From Axinella damicornis (Eukaryota; Porifera; Demospongiae; Axinellida; Axinellidae): DNA of 64,000 bases. Below the pieces are notes generated by a model. The model did no database searches. It worked only from the letters and a program-made list of their open reading frames with translations, and was not told the origin of the DNA. The translations under genes were made by a program, and so were the position numbers. Location of the stretch: the NCBI GenBank assembly GCA_963931865.1, contig OZ007513.1:9876467-9940466 (forward strand). The letters are read 5' to 3'. The first letter of the stretch is position 1. Each line of letters opens with the position of its first letter. Positions 1 through 23,449 of this stretch are shown piece by piece.

Positions 1-1232
1 GATTCCAGTGTGGAAATCCACAGTCACTGCTCTACTGGAGACGACTCATAACTGGTTTGAGATGCTGGAAAAAGGAAATGAAGTTGGCGCTGTGTTCTTT
101 GATTTTAGGAAAGCGTTCGATTCGGTACCTCATCGTGCTCTGTTAGAGAAACTGGAGAACCTACAAGTCAATCATATACTTATAAAATGGATTCACAGTT
201 ACCTCACAGATAGGAAGCAGCAGGTGGTGGTAAATGGCAGTTCATCAAACCCTCTCCCTGTGCTATCTGGAGTCCCGCAGGGCTCAGTGCTTGGGCCACT
301 GTTATTCCTGACATACATCGATGGGATCTCATCCATTACCCTCTCGCCAGGCAGTCACCTAACACTATATGCCGACGATATGTTGCTGTATCGACCTATC
401 TCTAACCGTGCCGACTATTCCCTCTTGCAAGAAGACATAAACAGAATATCTGAGTGGGTCGATGCTAATTACCTACAATTCAACACTCAAAAGTGTAGTT
501 TCATGCAGGTCACCAGAAAACGGACTGGTATATGCCCACCCACACTGCATCTCTGTTGCCAGCCATTGCAAGTGGTGGACTCCTACAAATATCTTGGGAT
601 CCTCCTATCATCAGACTTGTCCTGGACACAGCATATTGACTCAATCTGTGGTAAAGCAAGAAAGCTGACAGGGCTGATCTACCGCCGTTTTTACCAGCAT
701 TCAAACCCCGAGAGCCTATTCCAAATGTATATCTCACTCGTTCGCCCCCACCTTGAATATGCCAGCCAAATCTGGAACCCTTACAAACATGGGGAAGTCA
801 ATACTCTCGAGAAAGTACAAAAGTTTGCTCTAAGAATGTGTGCAAAGCAGTGGGATAGTAGCTATGATGACCTCTTACAGCTGTTTTCTCTGCCATCACT
901 TCAACAACGCAGACTCTTCCTAGATCTATGCACCATGTTTAAAATAGTAAATGGTCTGTTTTATTTTCCACCTGGTAATTTTGTAGAGCAAACTCCCAGA
1001 GTCACAAGGTCACAGTCTTACCAATTATTTCTTTGTCCATATGCGCACACAACTAGTTTTTATAACTCTTTCATACCCCGCACCATACGTAATTGGAACA
1101 TGTTTACTGCACATACACCCACCCTACCTGTTTCTGTATCATCATTTAAATCTAATATCTGGGCATACATGCAAAATTAGCTATTGTACAGCTATACTGT
1201 GTGTCCATTGCATTCTGCATAAATTTTCATAG

Positions 1233-1261
<29 letters not shown>
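1..1261 (+). mobile_element. 3' part of a non-LTR (LINE) retrotransposon
   Basis: The segment runs from the window edge through a reverse-transcriptase reading frame, a short 3' UTR (1181-1232) and an uninterrupted run of 29 A (1233-1261). A frame ending shortly before a pure poly(A) is the usual 3' structure of a retroposed LINE. The 5' part (endonuclease, ORF1) lies outside the window or was lost by 5' truncation. The intact frame and clean poly(A) suggest a fairly young insertion. It probably lies in an upstream intron of gene 1. Confidence 0.85.
2..1180 (+). CDS. LINE reverse transcriptase, C-terminal part (5' cut by window)
   Basis: The frame is open from the first bases of the window to a TAG at 1178-1180, about 392 residues. 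Visible reverse-transcriptase motifs are FDFRKAFDSVPH (palm motif A with catalytic Asp), GVPQGSVLGPLLF, and YADDMLLY (the catalytic YADD box). The C-terminal part has the thumb and tail style of CR1/L2/Jockey-type LINEs (HLEYASQIWNPY, then IPRTIRNWN near the end). There is no in-frame stop or frameshift. No start codon should be assigned, because the frame continues off the window. Clade assignment within the CR1/Jockey group is inference. Confidence 0.85.
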   Translation: MPVWKSTVTALLETTHNWFEMLEKGNEVGAVFFDFRKAFDSVPHRALLEKLENLQVNHILIKWIHSYLTDRKQQVVVNGSSSNPLPVLSGVPQGSVLGPLLFLTYIDGISSITLSPGSHLTLYADDMLLYRPISNRADYSLLQEDINRISEWVDANYLQFNTQKCSFMQVTRKRTGICPPTLHLCCQPLQVVDSYKYLGILLSSDLSWTQHIDSICGKARKLTGLIYRRFYQHSNPESLFQMYISLVRPHLEYASQIWNPYKHGEVNTLEKVQKFALRMCAKQWDSSYDDLLQLFSLPSLQQRRLFLDLCTMFKIVNGLFYFPPGNFVEQTPRVTRSQSYQLFLCPYAHTTSFYNSFIPRTIRNWNMFTAHTPTLPVSVSSFKSNIWAYMQN

Positions 1262-1265
<4 letters not shown>

Positions 1266-1726
1266 GTGACAAGTGTGCTCGTGACAGAAATTATCACACA
1301 TCACGTGAGTTCTATGGTAGCTATAATTAAATTATAGGGCTAGGGAAGTAGCGCAAGCTAATTAACGCACATGTGGCAACCATGCCAGTCGATCGCGAGC
1401 AATGGCGACCAAAAGGAAGACAAGACATTATTACAGCACTCCAGGGCCGTACATACCTTTTTTTATCTGGGGGGGGGGGGATTAGGGCCGGATCAGTGTA
1501 AAAGATACAGGGTGGTCCAGGATCCGTTGGACGCTGCCGAAAGGCAGTGTGCAGAGGTGCGAAGCGTCGATCAGTCCGCGCGAAGCGCGGAAAATTTTTT
1601 CACCTTGATTTCTCAGTTATCAGGCCAGGATAGGCTCTCGTGGCACCTTCGTGCTTTGCACTGCAAGTTCCAGATGTAAGAGGATTGCAGGTCCAGCGGC
1701 CGTCGTGTGCTTCTTTCTTGCTCGAA
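1262..1726. repeat. Patchwork of dispersed-repeat fragments
   Basis: No gene seen. Bases 1356-1442 match, in reverse, the inner part of the CTACCAGGAGTG-ended MITE best seen at 35948-36575. Bases about 1530-1720 (a GC-rich stretch, then TCAGTTATCAGG and TCTCGTGGCACCTTCG) recur at 27275-27420. A run of ten or more G lies near 1471. Confidence 0.5.
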
Positions 1727-2321
1727 GCGACGAAAAGCCGGGCGGGGCCTGGGAACGAGGCTAGGTACGACGGAACGAATCGCCGCAGCTTACAATTAGC
1801 TTCGTTCCCAGGCGCTTGGGAACGAGGCTATGACCCGCGAGTGTCGATCGACTGACCGCTCGATGTTGCCTCGATGCTCGATGTCGCGATGGAGCGACAG
1901 GTATTAAATAAAACTACCTGACCTGAGAATTGCTGCGCCGGCCCTCAGAGCAGCGGCCTGCCCCTATGCTAGGTACGGCCCTGCACTCACAACTTCGCCA
2001 GCACGTGAGTTTCGGCATGTAAGCGTCAGTGAACGACAGCGATCACGGCCGTGTGGTCAGAATCTTTGTGGGGCCTTCGTAAGACTGTACTGGCAACGAG
2101 CAATGGCGACGAAAAGCCGGGCGGGGCCTGGGAACGAGGCTAGGTACGACGGAACGAATCGCCGCAGCTTATAATTAGCTTCGTTCCCAGGCGCTTGGGA
2201 ACGAGGCTATGACCCGCGAGTGTCGATCGACTGACCGCTCGATGTTGCCTCAATGCTCGATGTTGCGATGGAGCGACAGGTATTAAAAAAAAAATACCTG
2301 GCCCGAGAATTGCTGCGCCGG
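1727..2321 (+). repeat. Direct duplication of a ~215-bp GC-rich unit
   Basis: The stretch at 1727-1941 is repeated almost unchanged at 2106-2321. Each copy contains an inverted pair of TTCGTTCCCAGGCGC-like and GGGAACGAGGCTA ends and finishes with GCTGCGCCGG. The copies are separated by a MITE fragment (about 1965-2105) that also occurs at 4143-4300. The first copy keeps the uninterrupted CCGGCCCTCAGAG site; the second is interrupted at that site by the element at 2322-4060. Confidence 0.7.
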
Positions 2322-4060
2322 TGTCAAGTGAAAATAGGCACCCCCGAAAATGGGCATCCCGGATGCCCATTTTCACGCAAATATAGGCATCCCGATGCCC
2401 ATATTTACGTGAATACAGGCATCCTGATGCCCATATTTACAGTGAATATGGGCATCCCGCTGTGAAAATAGGCATGCAGCTAAGATTTTCATCCAGATGC
2501 GCAAATATAGTCAGTCCCATAAATTTGGGCATCCTAATAGTCTAATACCCATTTATGTGCATGGGCATCCCGCTGTGAATTCAGCGGAATTATAAAATGC
2601 TAAGAGCCATGTAGAAATACATGAATGTACAAAAGTAAATAACAAACTTGGTATACTATAAATCTGCAGAATACAAGACTTAGATTTATGAATGTACAAC
2701 TAAGTAGTAATTTATGTGAACTAGTCAAGTGAAAATAGGCACCCCCGAAAATGGGCATGCCTGATCTGTTTGTAGCTACCGAGATAATATATGAGTCACA
2801 ACCACTACAATGTGTCGCTTCCACAGTGCATTGTACTGTCAAACCTTGCAGCTGTGAGTTGTGTTTATCACAAGGACACGTGCATGTTACTTTAAGGTTC
2901 TGGGATACCCAAATGTAATTAACGCCTGATTAATTAAGTGGGCGTGGCTTCCTAGTTTTACAACTAATGTGGAGCTCGTTCTGGCTCACCCTAGTAAGCA
3001 AGGCTCACGCACTATGAAGTACAAGAAATGTACCATTGGATGCTGCGGAGATGAGCGGTACAAGCGCTAGGGCACATGCACTGCGTGCAGTTATCGTACG
3101 ACTCTGTTACAAGGATTTTTTGACGTCAAATTTTGCAGATAGAAAGGGACATTCAGAGCACAAATCGTACTTTATCGAGACCTACCTTGCCGATAGTAGT
3201 GACAGAGACCGTAGTGAAAGCCCGGGGAGGTCTACGATGAGAGATAGAATCGACGGAAGTCGAAAGTGGAAGTCACAGAGGTCAAACCATCGCCCTTTCA
3301 GCACGTACTACTTCACGGAAAGAGCCGACTATCGCTGTTCAGCTGTCTCTGGCACTGCAACAGGTACCTCACTTTCACTCGCGGTAACAGCGCACACCCT
3401 GCACTGAACGGTAGCGAAGACGTTTGACGTCGAAAATCAGTGGCCATCATGAACACGTCTTCACTATGGCAGGACAGCAGCTGTCTTGGTTAGGCGCATG
3501 CGTACAGGAAGTCACGCCCATTTAATCGGTCCTATACAGGAAGTCACGCCCACGTAATTACCTAATTAGTTATTCGGTATCCCGTAACCTTAAGTTAACC
3601 ATTTAGGTATACTAGTACTCTACAATCTATATAGCTATGCATATCACTGTGGAAACCACATTGTTGAAGTAACAATACAGTTTGTCATCCCATGACTTGC
3701 TTGCAGCTGTCAGTTGTGAGTATTGCATGCACATGCAATGGTTATGATCAGCAGATGCATCCCATGACTAGCTAGATAAGAGCTGCAACTGACTGAGGTG
3801 GCTAAATTTGGTTAAAACAACCATGATGTTTGTGCAGTGAATAGTCTACTTTGATTTATGCTCTTTGCGCCTGATTTTCCCACTTTATACTCACCCATCT
3901 TGCATTTGACACGTCTTGAGAACTGAGCCCGTACCTCTAGCGCCGGACGCGCCATGAACTTTTAAGGGGGTCCCTATAATCACGGAAGGGTCCCCAAAAT
4001 CACGTGAATATTGGCATCCCGGGATGCCCATATTTACGGGGTGTGAAAATTTTTATGACA
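2322..4060. mobile_element. Non-autonomous DNA element with TGTCA ends and 4-bp CCGG duplication
   Basis: The element starts TGTCAAGTGAAAATA and ends TTTTTATGACA, with related subterminal blocks rich in GGGCATCCCGATGCCC palindromes at both sides. It is flanked by CCGG at 2318-2321 and 4061-4064. The same flanking sequence occurs uninterrupted at 1937-1955, which is an internal empty site. No transposase is visible. A second TIR element is nested inside (2896-3589). Confidence 0.65.
2896..3589. mobile_element. TTAA-flanked MITE (GGTTNNGGGATACC ends), nested
   Basis: Inverted ends GGTTCTGGGATACC and GGTATCCCGTAACC are flanked on both sides by TTAA (2892-2895 and 3590-3593), a piggyBac-like target duplication. 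The inner part of the ends also matches (GTGGGCGTGGCTTCCT against AGGAAGTCACGCCCAC). Relatives are the palindrome at 19027-19427 and the sequence starting at 57680. The 123-residue open frame inside (3036-3407) resembles no protein I know and I do not call it a gene. Confidence 0.6.
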
Positions 4061-4142
4061 CCGGCCCTCAGAGCAGCGGTAAGTCAGTAAGTGAATGCAA
4101 AGAAGTCAAGTTCTCTGGCATTGGGGGGGCAGTTGCCCCCCC

Positions 4143-4472
4143 CCCCTGCCCCTATGCTAGGTACGGCCCTGCACTCACAACTTCACCAGCACGGTGAGTT
4201 TCGGCATGTAAGCGTCAGTGAACGACAGCGATCACGGCCGTGTGGTCAGAATCTTTGTGGGGCCTTCGTAAGACTGTACTGGCAACGAGCAATGGCGGCC
4301 GACGGCACGACAAAAGCGCTTGTGTCTCCGCCACCTAGGTGAATTTCAGAACAATTATTTTGATTTTGTGTCACTGCATCATAGCGATCACGACGGTGTA
4401 GTCAGAATCTTTGTAGGCCATTCCGAAGTAGTCAAACGTGTTACACGGCACAATTTTTCCCCTACCAAGAGG
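4143..4472 (-). mobile_element. MITE (CTACCAGGAGTG family) abutting gene 1 exon A
   Basis: This is a copy, in reverse, of the family seen complete at 35948-36575. It ends in TTTTTCCCCTACCAAGAG only about 15 bases before the acceptor of the first gene 1 exon in the window. Inside is the family's exon-like segment AGCAATGGCGGCC followed by a donor-like AG/GTGA context. In gene 2 the same acceptor is preceded by unrelated sequence (TTGATTTTCAG), so insertion or replacement changed the branch and polypyrimidine region here. Confidence 0.6.
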
Positions 4473-4486
4473 TAACTTGGTCATAG

Positions 4487-17292
<12,806 letters not shown>

Positions 17293-17444
17293 AACAGCAT
17301 TAGAACTAGCACGAAACCAAGTACGGCCAGACAATGAGTCTAGTTTCTGTTTATACAGTAATAGTGAGTGTGGCCGTGCAACTATGCAGATTTGAATGTG
17401 TGCTTTGATGGAGTTTGTTTTGTGTCCCTTGCAAGGTACCGTCC

Positions 17445-17554
17445 CACAAAACAGTGAAGTATACAATCCCCCTACATATCTTTTTCATTATACACGTATA
17501 TGGAAAAAGATCTCTGTAGGGGGGGGGGGGGGTTGTATACTTCACTGTTTTGTG
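17445..17554. repeat. Hairpin element with CACAAAACAGTGAAGTATAC ends
   Basis: Left end CACAAAACAGTGAAGTATAC and right end GTATACTTCACTGTTTTGTG are exact inverted copies, with a poly(G) run just inside the right end. The copy after gene 2 (55956-56076) differs in G-run length. Confidence 0.8.
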
Positions 17555-18128
17555 CGATCATCCCTGCCTCGTTTCCTTACTTTTTGCTGTTCTGGTATCC
17601 CTACATCCTGTTACATTTTCAGATGTTTTTTATTACTTGACACATAAACAGCCACAGCTTACATACTTCAGGCAGGTCATCTATTTATCTTTGGCAACAC
17701 AATAATTCCTCACTGTGAAGGACCCGGCGCACAGACGACAAACTCAAACTTATTATGGCAAGATGGCAAGTCTACAAGCGGGAATACACTGGGGGGGACG
17801 AACTGTGCAAAACCAAATCCTATTTATAATACAAAAGTAACAAATGTGTGGATGGCACTATATAGCTAAAGTACAATAAGAGGCAGTGCAGTGCATACAA
17901 AAATGAGGACTAATCACATACCAAGTAAGGACATACAGACACCCACAACTATACCAATACACAAACATCCTATACCTAATAGTCATAGTCCAACTCAGTC
18001 CTCCACACTCACATTTTCATCACTAATGTCCTATAGCTAGTTTGTCTGCAGCTGTCTGCATGCACCTACTGGTTGTACTTGACCGAAATGAAAAGGGTTT
18101 TTCAATCCTCAGATCAAGCTATAATTAT

Positions 18129-18134
18129 AATAAA
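18129..18134 (+). terminator. Candidate polyadenylation signal for gene 1
   Basis: AATAAA about 840 bases after the stop, conserved downstream of gene 2 near 56640. The first canonical hexamer I noticed; nearer variant signals cannot be excluded. Confidence 0.3.
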
Positions 18135-18720
18135 CGAGTTGGGAAGCCCGCTTGAAACTGTGAGAGGATGCATCTCAAAGCGATTTAACCATAGTACTGG
18201 GCTGCTGAAATGTTACAATGTACGAGGATGTGAAAACCCAAAATAGTATCCATGCATAATCATTATGACTGTTACAGTATTATATGACATTGTATGTTTT
18301 TTCCTTTTGTTTTAGTGAAGTAGCTATACATGCAGTTGCATGACCATCCTACCATTGACTCAAAGTATGCAGTGGTTATTACTTATTAGTGGGTAGCTTA
18401 CTGAAGTTTACTCCGTTGAAGTATGACTCTAGTATCAGCTCCATCAAATTCTCTTCAAGGGCATGACTATATATCCATCCCATGCTAATTCAAAGAATGC
18501 AGTGGGTTGGTACGGAAATATCACTCTAATACCAGCTCCCACTTTGAGGATCAATGGTTGTACGGGTTCGACTGTAAACAAAAGCGTACGCTTTCTATCA
18601 ACGAAACCTATGTAAAATACACATCGCTGGAATCGCCATTGCCTGAAGAATCCGATTCTGTGAGTTGGCAAAAGTAACGATCATGTCGTCGGATACCACG
18701 GACTAAATCTTCTTAGATTA

Positions 18721-18812
18721 GGTGGGCGTACCAATATACCTGACGTAACCATATTTTCTGTGCTTAAAAAGTCTATGAAGGCATCGACCATACTATACTG
18801 CCTTGATCAACT
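18721..18812 (+). promoter_or_regulatory. Putative gene 2 promoter and 5' UTR
   Basis: TGACGTAA (18741-18748, CRE/ATF-like) and a TATA-like CTTAAAAAG about 45 bases before the start codon are both kept upstream of gene 3. Gene 3 has an additional GGGGGCGTTGCCAAT (GC box and CCAAT-like) block between them that is missing here. The transcription start site is not visible. Confidence 0.4.
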
Positions 18813-18920
18813 ATGTCCGGAAGACCAGAATCGCTGTATGAACTGGTACCTTTGCCCCCTTCGTTGCGCCATGAGAACTCGGCGTCAGCGCTAGCTCAAC
18901 CGGAGAAGGCTATTCAAGCA
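18813..18920 (+). CDS. Gene 2 exon 1 (start codon)
   Basis: 36 codons starting MSGRPESLYELVPLPPSLRH and ending EKAIQA before GTAAGTG, phase 0. In-frame TGA lies 9 bases upstream. Gene 3 keeps it (57464-57571) with two residue changes (R4G, Y9H). Joined to exon 2 it reads KAIQA-AAQDGDLDCL. Confidence 0.82.
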
Positions 18921-21900
18921 GTAAGTGATGATAACTAAAGGCAAAAAATTTCTCAATTTTTTTTTGTGATGGCATGTCATATTCTACCTCTCGAAAAACC
19001 GAAGAAACAAGGAGAAATGCCATCAAGGTTACGGGATACTCGTGCGCGCGCCGTGCAAAAATGTATTGGAAAATGTATACTTAAGCTAGCTAACCAAGAA
19101 TCTCTTGTACGAAGAGCGTGAGCAACTTGATTCTGGCGGTGGAGGTGCGCTGTCACAAGGTGCAGGGCATGACGGAAGCTTTTTTTGATAGCACAATCCC
19201 TGGCAAATTTATCTGCTGTCTCGCTCGAGAAAAGCGGCTCGTTTTTGCACAGCTATACAGCGTATATCGGTAAAAGCTTCCGTCAAGCCCTGCACCTTGT
19301 GACAGCGCACCTCCACCTCCAGAATCAGGTTGCTCACGCTGTTTGTACCAGAGATTTTTGGTTAGCGAGCTTAAGTATACATTTCCCAATACATTTCGCA
19401 CGGCGCGCGCACGAGTATCCCGTAACCCCAACTTCAGCCCCAACCATAGATAATAGATTATCTATGCCCCAACCCATTTATAATGTAGAGTTTAGGGAGA
19501 AAATCTTTTGTCTCTAGTTTGTGCACTTTTTTGAGCGCATGAAATGCGTACTGTATTAGTCATGGTATGTGCAACTTCACTGTTAGGGTAAGGGGTACTG
19601 GATGTATGCTCTGATGTCAGGGTTGTGCAGCAATTGAAAAGTGTAAAAAATCCCGTGGGTTACCCATGGGACTGATTTAAGTCACCCTTCCCATGGGTGT
19701 CTCATGGGACTGATTTAAGTCACCAGAACCCATGGGACACCCATGGGAGCATTTTAAGTCACTATGGTTGACTTAAGTTGCTGTGAAGATATACAATATT
19801 GTATATCTTCACAGCAACTTAAAATGGTCCCATGAGTAATACTATGCATTAATTAATGCATAGTATTACTCATGGGACCATTTTAAGTCAAGTCATGAAA
19901 GAGTAAGCCCCTGTTGTCTCACATCATCAGAGTAAGTCCCTGCCAATTACCCATTCACGTTCAGAGAATGACTTAAAATGGTCCCATGAGTAATAGACAA
20001 CGTACTATATATTGTGGGACCATCTTAAGTCAAATCATTAAGGAGTATGCCCCTGTCGTCTCACATCATCAGAGTAAGTCCCTGCCAATTACCCATTCGC
20101 GTTCAGAGAATGACTTAAAATGGTCCCATGAGTAATAGACAACATACTATATGTTGTGGGACCATCTTAAGTCAAATCAATGAAGAGTATGCCCCCGTCG
20201 TCTCACATCATCAGAGTAAGTCCCTGCCAATTACCCAGTCACTAGAATGGTCATGAGAACGGTATTACCAAAGCAATAATGATAATCATATGCATATTCA
20301 ATCAAAAAATTGAGTTAGCAAGAACATCATAAGTCACTAATTTGTACAGTGCTGATTACAAAGGCAATGGAGATGTAATAAGGATGTAACTAAATCATGA
20401 CTTCCAGGCGTTGATATAATTATGTGACTGTCGACAATCAAATGCAGTGGTGCTTCCTCATGCGCACACTAAAGCTCATTATATTGACGGAAGAGGATAA
20501 CAATGATGCTCGTATACAGTTATAATAATTATCAAACAAACCTCATGTCCTTGTCGTTTGGATACACATATAGTTTCACCATCACAAGGGAAGTAAATTC
20601 CGGATTTCCCAGTCAGCCCATCATACTTAGTAATCTGACCCTTGTACCACTCTGTCTTTCCAGATGCCACTTTGAATTTCATCTCAACTGCCTTTCCACA
20701 GAGTGTCGTGTTGGGAGGTTTGTACACAATGGTTACAATATTATTATTATGAATGCACCTTCTGTTTTAGGGCTGACAATGCAGTAACCGTGTGTACAAA
20801 GTTTGTACACACGATTACTGCATTGTCAGCCCTAAAACAGAAGGTGCATTCATAATAATAATATTGTAACCATTGTGTACAAACCTCCCAACACGACACT
20901 CTTTGGAAAGGCAGTTGAGATGAAATTATTATAAAGGGTGAACTGAGGACAGGTAAAGTATAATCATGTGTGCATGGTAGTTACTACGATTACGTATGCA
21001 CTTTTGGTTTTAGGATCAACGCATGTGACTGTTTCGTTGATTCTAAAACCAAATTATAACTGCATACGTAATCGTAGTAACTACCATGCACACATGATTA
21101 TATTTTACCTGTCCTCAGTTCGCCCTATTATAATAATACTTCGAAGTCACTGTCACTGTCATCATTGTGTGGTTTATAGCTAAAAATGTGAGATAGGTGT
21201 AATTGAACTGGTAAAAAAGAACAAAATATTGCACTTCAATACCCGAGGCTAGGCTGTAGCACTGTAATCGTCTAGAGGAGGGGCTGCACGACAATACTCT
21301 GGAGGCGGGGCTGCAACACTTGTAATCATCTGGAGGCGGGGCTGCTGTGTTTATGCCTACTTAGACCGGCCAGTAGTAACTGACACTGATGAAGATAGAC
21401 GACAGGAGCATACTCTTAAATGACTTGACTTAAGATGGTCCCACAGCAGTGTAGTGATTACTCATGGGACCATTTTAAGTCATTCTCTAAACGCGACTTG
21501 GTGATTGGCAGGGACTTACTCTGATGGTGTGAGACGACAGGGGCATACTCTTCAATGACTTGACTTAAGATGGTCCCACAATATATACATGTAGTATGTT
21601 GTCTATTACTCATGGGACCATTTTAAGTCATTCTCAGAATGTGAATGGGTGATTGGCAGGGACTTACTCTAATGGTATGAGACGATGGGAGCATACTCTT
21701 TAATGACTTGACTTAAAATGGTCCCATGAGTAATACTATGCACTGTATATCTTCATGGCAACTTAAGTCAACCGTATTGACTTAAAATGCTCCCATGGGT
21801 GCATGTCCCATTTGTTCTGGTGACTTAAATCAGTCCCATGAGACACCCATGGGAAGGGTGACTTAAATCAGTCCCCTTGGTGACCCATGGGATTTTTTAC

Positions 21901-23418
21901 AATTTTAATTTCTAGGCGACCGAAATTTGTCGCTTCTTTGGCAAGACCTCCACTCGCAGACATGACTAGAGGTGTAAAAGAGGAGTGCTCGATCTCTCTT
22001 ACATGCTGGGCGTAAGCCCTCTTCTCCATTTCATGCTTCCTGAAGCACTTCTCGATAGTGGTATTCTTGTTGGAGGGTGCGTAGGGGTTGAAAACCCTAA
22101 CCGTTCCGCAAAGGTCCGCTCAAATCTCCCACCCCAAAAGCCGTTGGCAGCAATGTCTAGCCTTTGGTGGTGATGGCCGAACGCCCTGACATCACCTCCG
22201 TGGCCACCTCCTGCAGTTCCAGCTCAACGCGAACATCATTGCATACTTCGCTCAGGAGAGTAGCTGTGACATCCCTAATCTCATAGTGACAAATAGAGCC
22301 TCGCGCTAATGCGCTTGGAGAAAAGTATATAGGATGTTGTATACTGAACTGTTATGCCATCATCCCTGCTTGTTTTCTTTCTTTTTGCTGTTCTGCTATC
22401 CCTACATCTCCATACATTTTTTATGGTTTTTTTTCACTCCGCACAATTTTGAGTTCAAAGTTCAAAGTTGCTGTACGCATGCGCACATACAACGAAAATT
22501 TAAAAGGCGTCGCACATGAAGCCATAGTTATTGAGGTGCTCCGGTCAAAAAGGAGAGTAAAACGTTTCCGGGTGGAAGTTGAGATTGGACTAGTAAACGA
22601 CTGTACATTGACTCACGTTCAGCGGCTGCAAGCAGAAATCACGCAGGTATCTTCGTACAAGCGCGTTAGCCTCGTTCCCAGTCCCACGCCCAGCTTTCCG
22701 TCGCTGCTTAGTACGGTACTAAGCAGCGACGGAAAGCTGGGCGTGGGACTGGGAACGAGGCTACAAGCGCGTATTCACAGTACAATTATTATGCAACGCC
22801 CGTATATCTCCGGAAACTAGAAAACCTTTTAATCCCGTTTTTGACCGATTATGCAAGAATGCGAGGGGGCGCGGTCAATCCGGAAGTCGCAAGATGGCCA
22901 TGCGGTTCGAGGCTGTACTTTTGGGGTGCTCTGTTACTCCGAGTAAGGCACGCGATGGGAAAGTACGGCTGAATATCAAGTCTCTGGGTGGAAGGACGTC
23001 GGATTCTGAACATTTTGTGATGATATAACTGCCAGGCTGGAAGCAAGAGTGAGTCAAACACGGCACGTTAGCAAGCGCCTCGCCTCGGAAGGGATACATG
23101 TATGTTTGGGCGCCTGTAAACCTCCTAAACGCAAGGTGCTATTAACATGCAACTTGCACCAAATGAAAGCATAAAGCTTGGAGATTGTAAGGAGCTCCAT
23201 TTATGGGGGCTTAGTTTTGGAGCTATGGGGCCTTGAAGTTGGCCTATTTTTATGATTCTGTTTACATTGGCGATTTTGTGCTGCCATAACTCCACAACTA
23301 TACTAGCTAAGAGTCATGCCCAATGTTCTCGAACATTCTTAGCGGAGTTCGAGGTTCAGTGGTACGAACGTAGCGCGTCACTAGTCTAGTCCCGCCCCAC
23401 GAACATCCCAATTCCGTT

Positions 23419-23449
<31 letters not shown>

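Larger units (their letters stand above)
17293..18720. other. Intergenic region between genes 1 and 2
   Basis: About 1.5 kb between stop and next start, well alignable with 55804-57340. It contains the hairpin repeat at 17445-17554 and a TTTTTGCTGTTCTGG-type repeat. A minus-strand frame at 18444-18671 is partly shared with the gene 3 side but frame-disrupted there. Confidence 0.6.

Noticed and set aside
3036..3407. 123-codon frame as a gene
   Set aside because: Lies in a nested TTAA MITE; related copy at 57875-58135 does not keep the frame.
18444..18671. Minus-strand 75-codon frame upstream of gene 2
   Set aside because: Counterpart before gene 3 is frame-disrupted by an indel; region looks like intergenic sequence.
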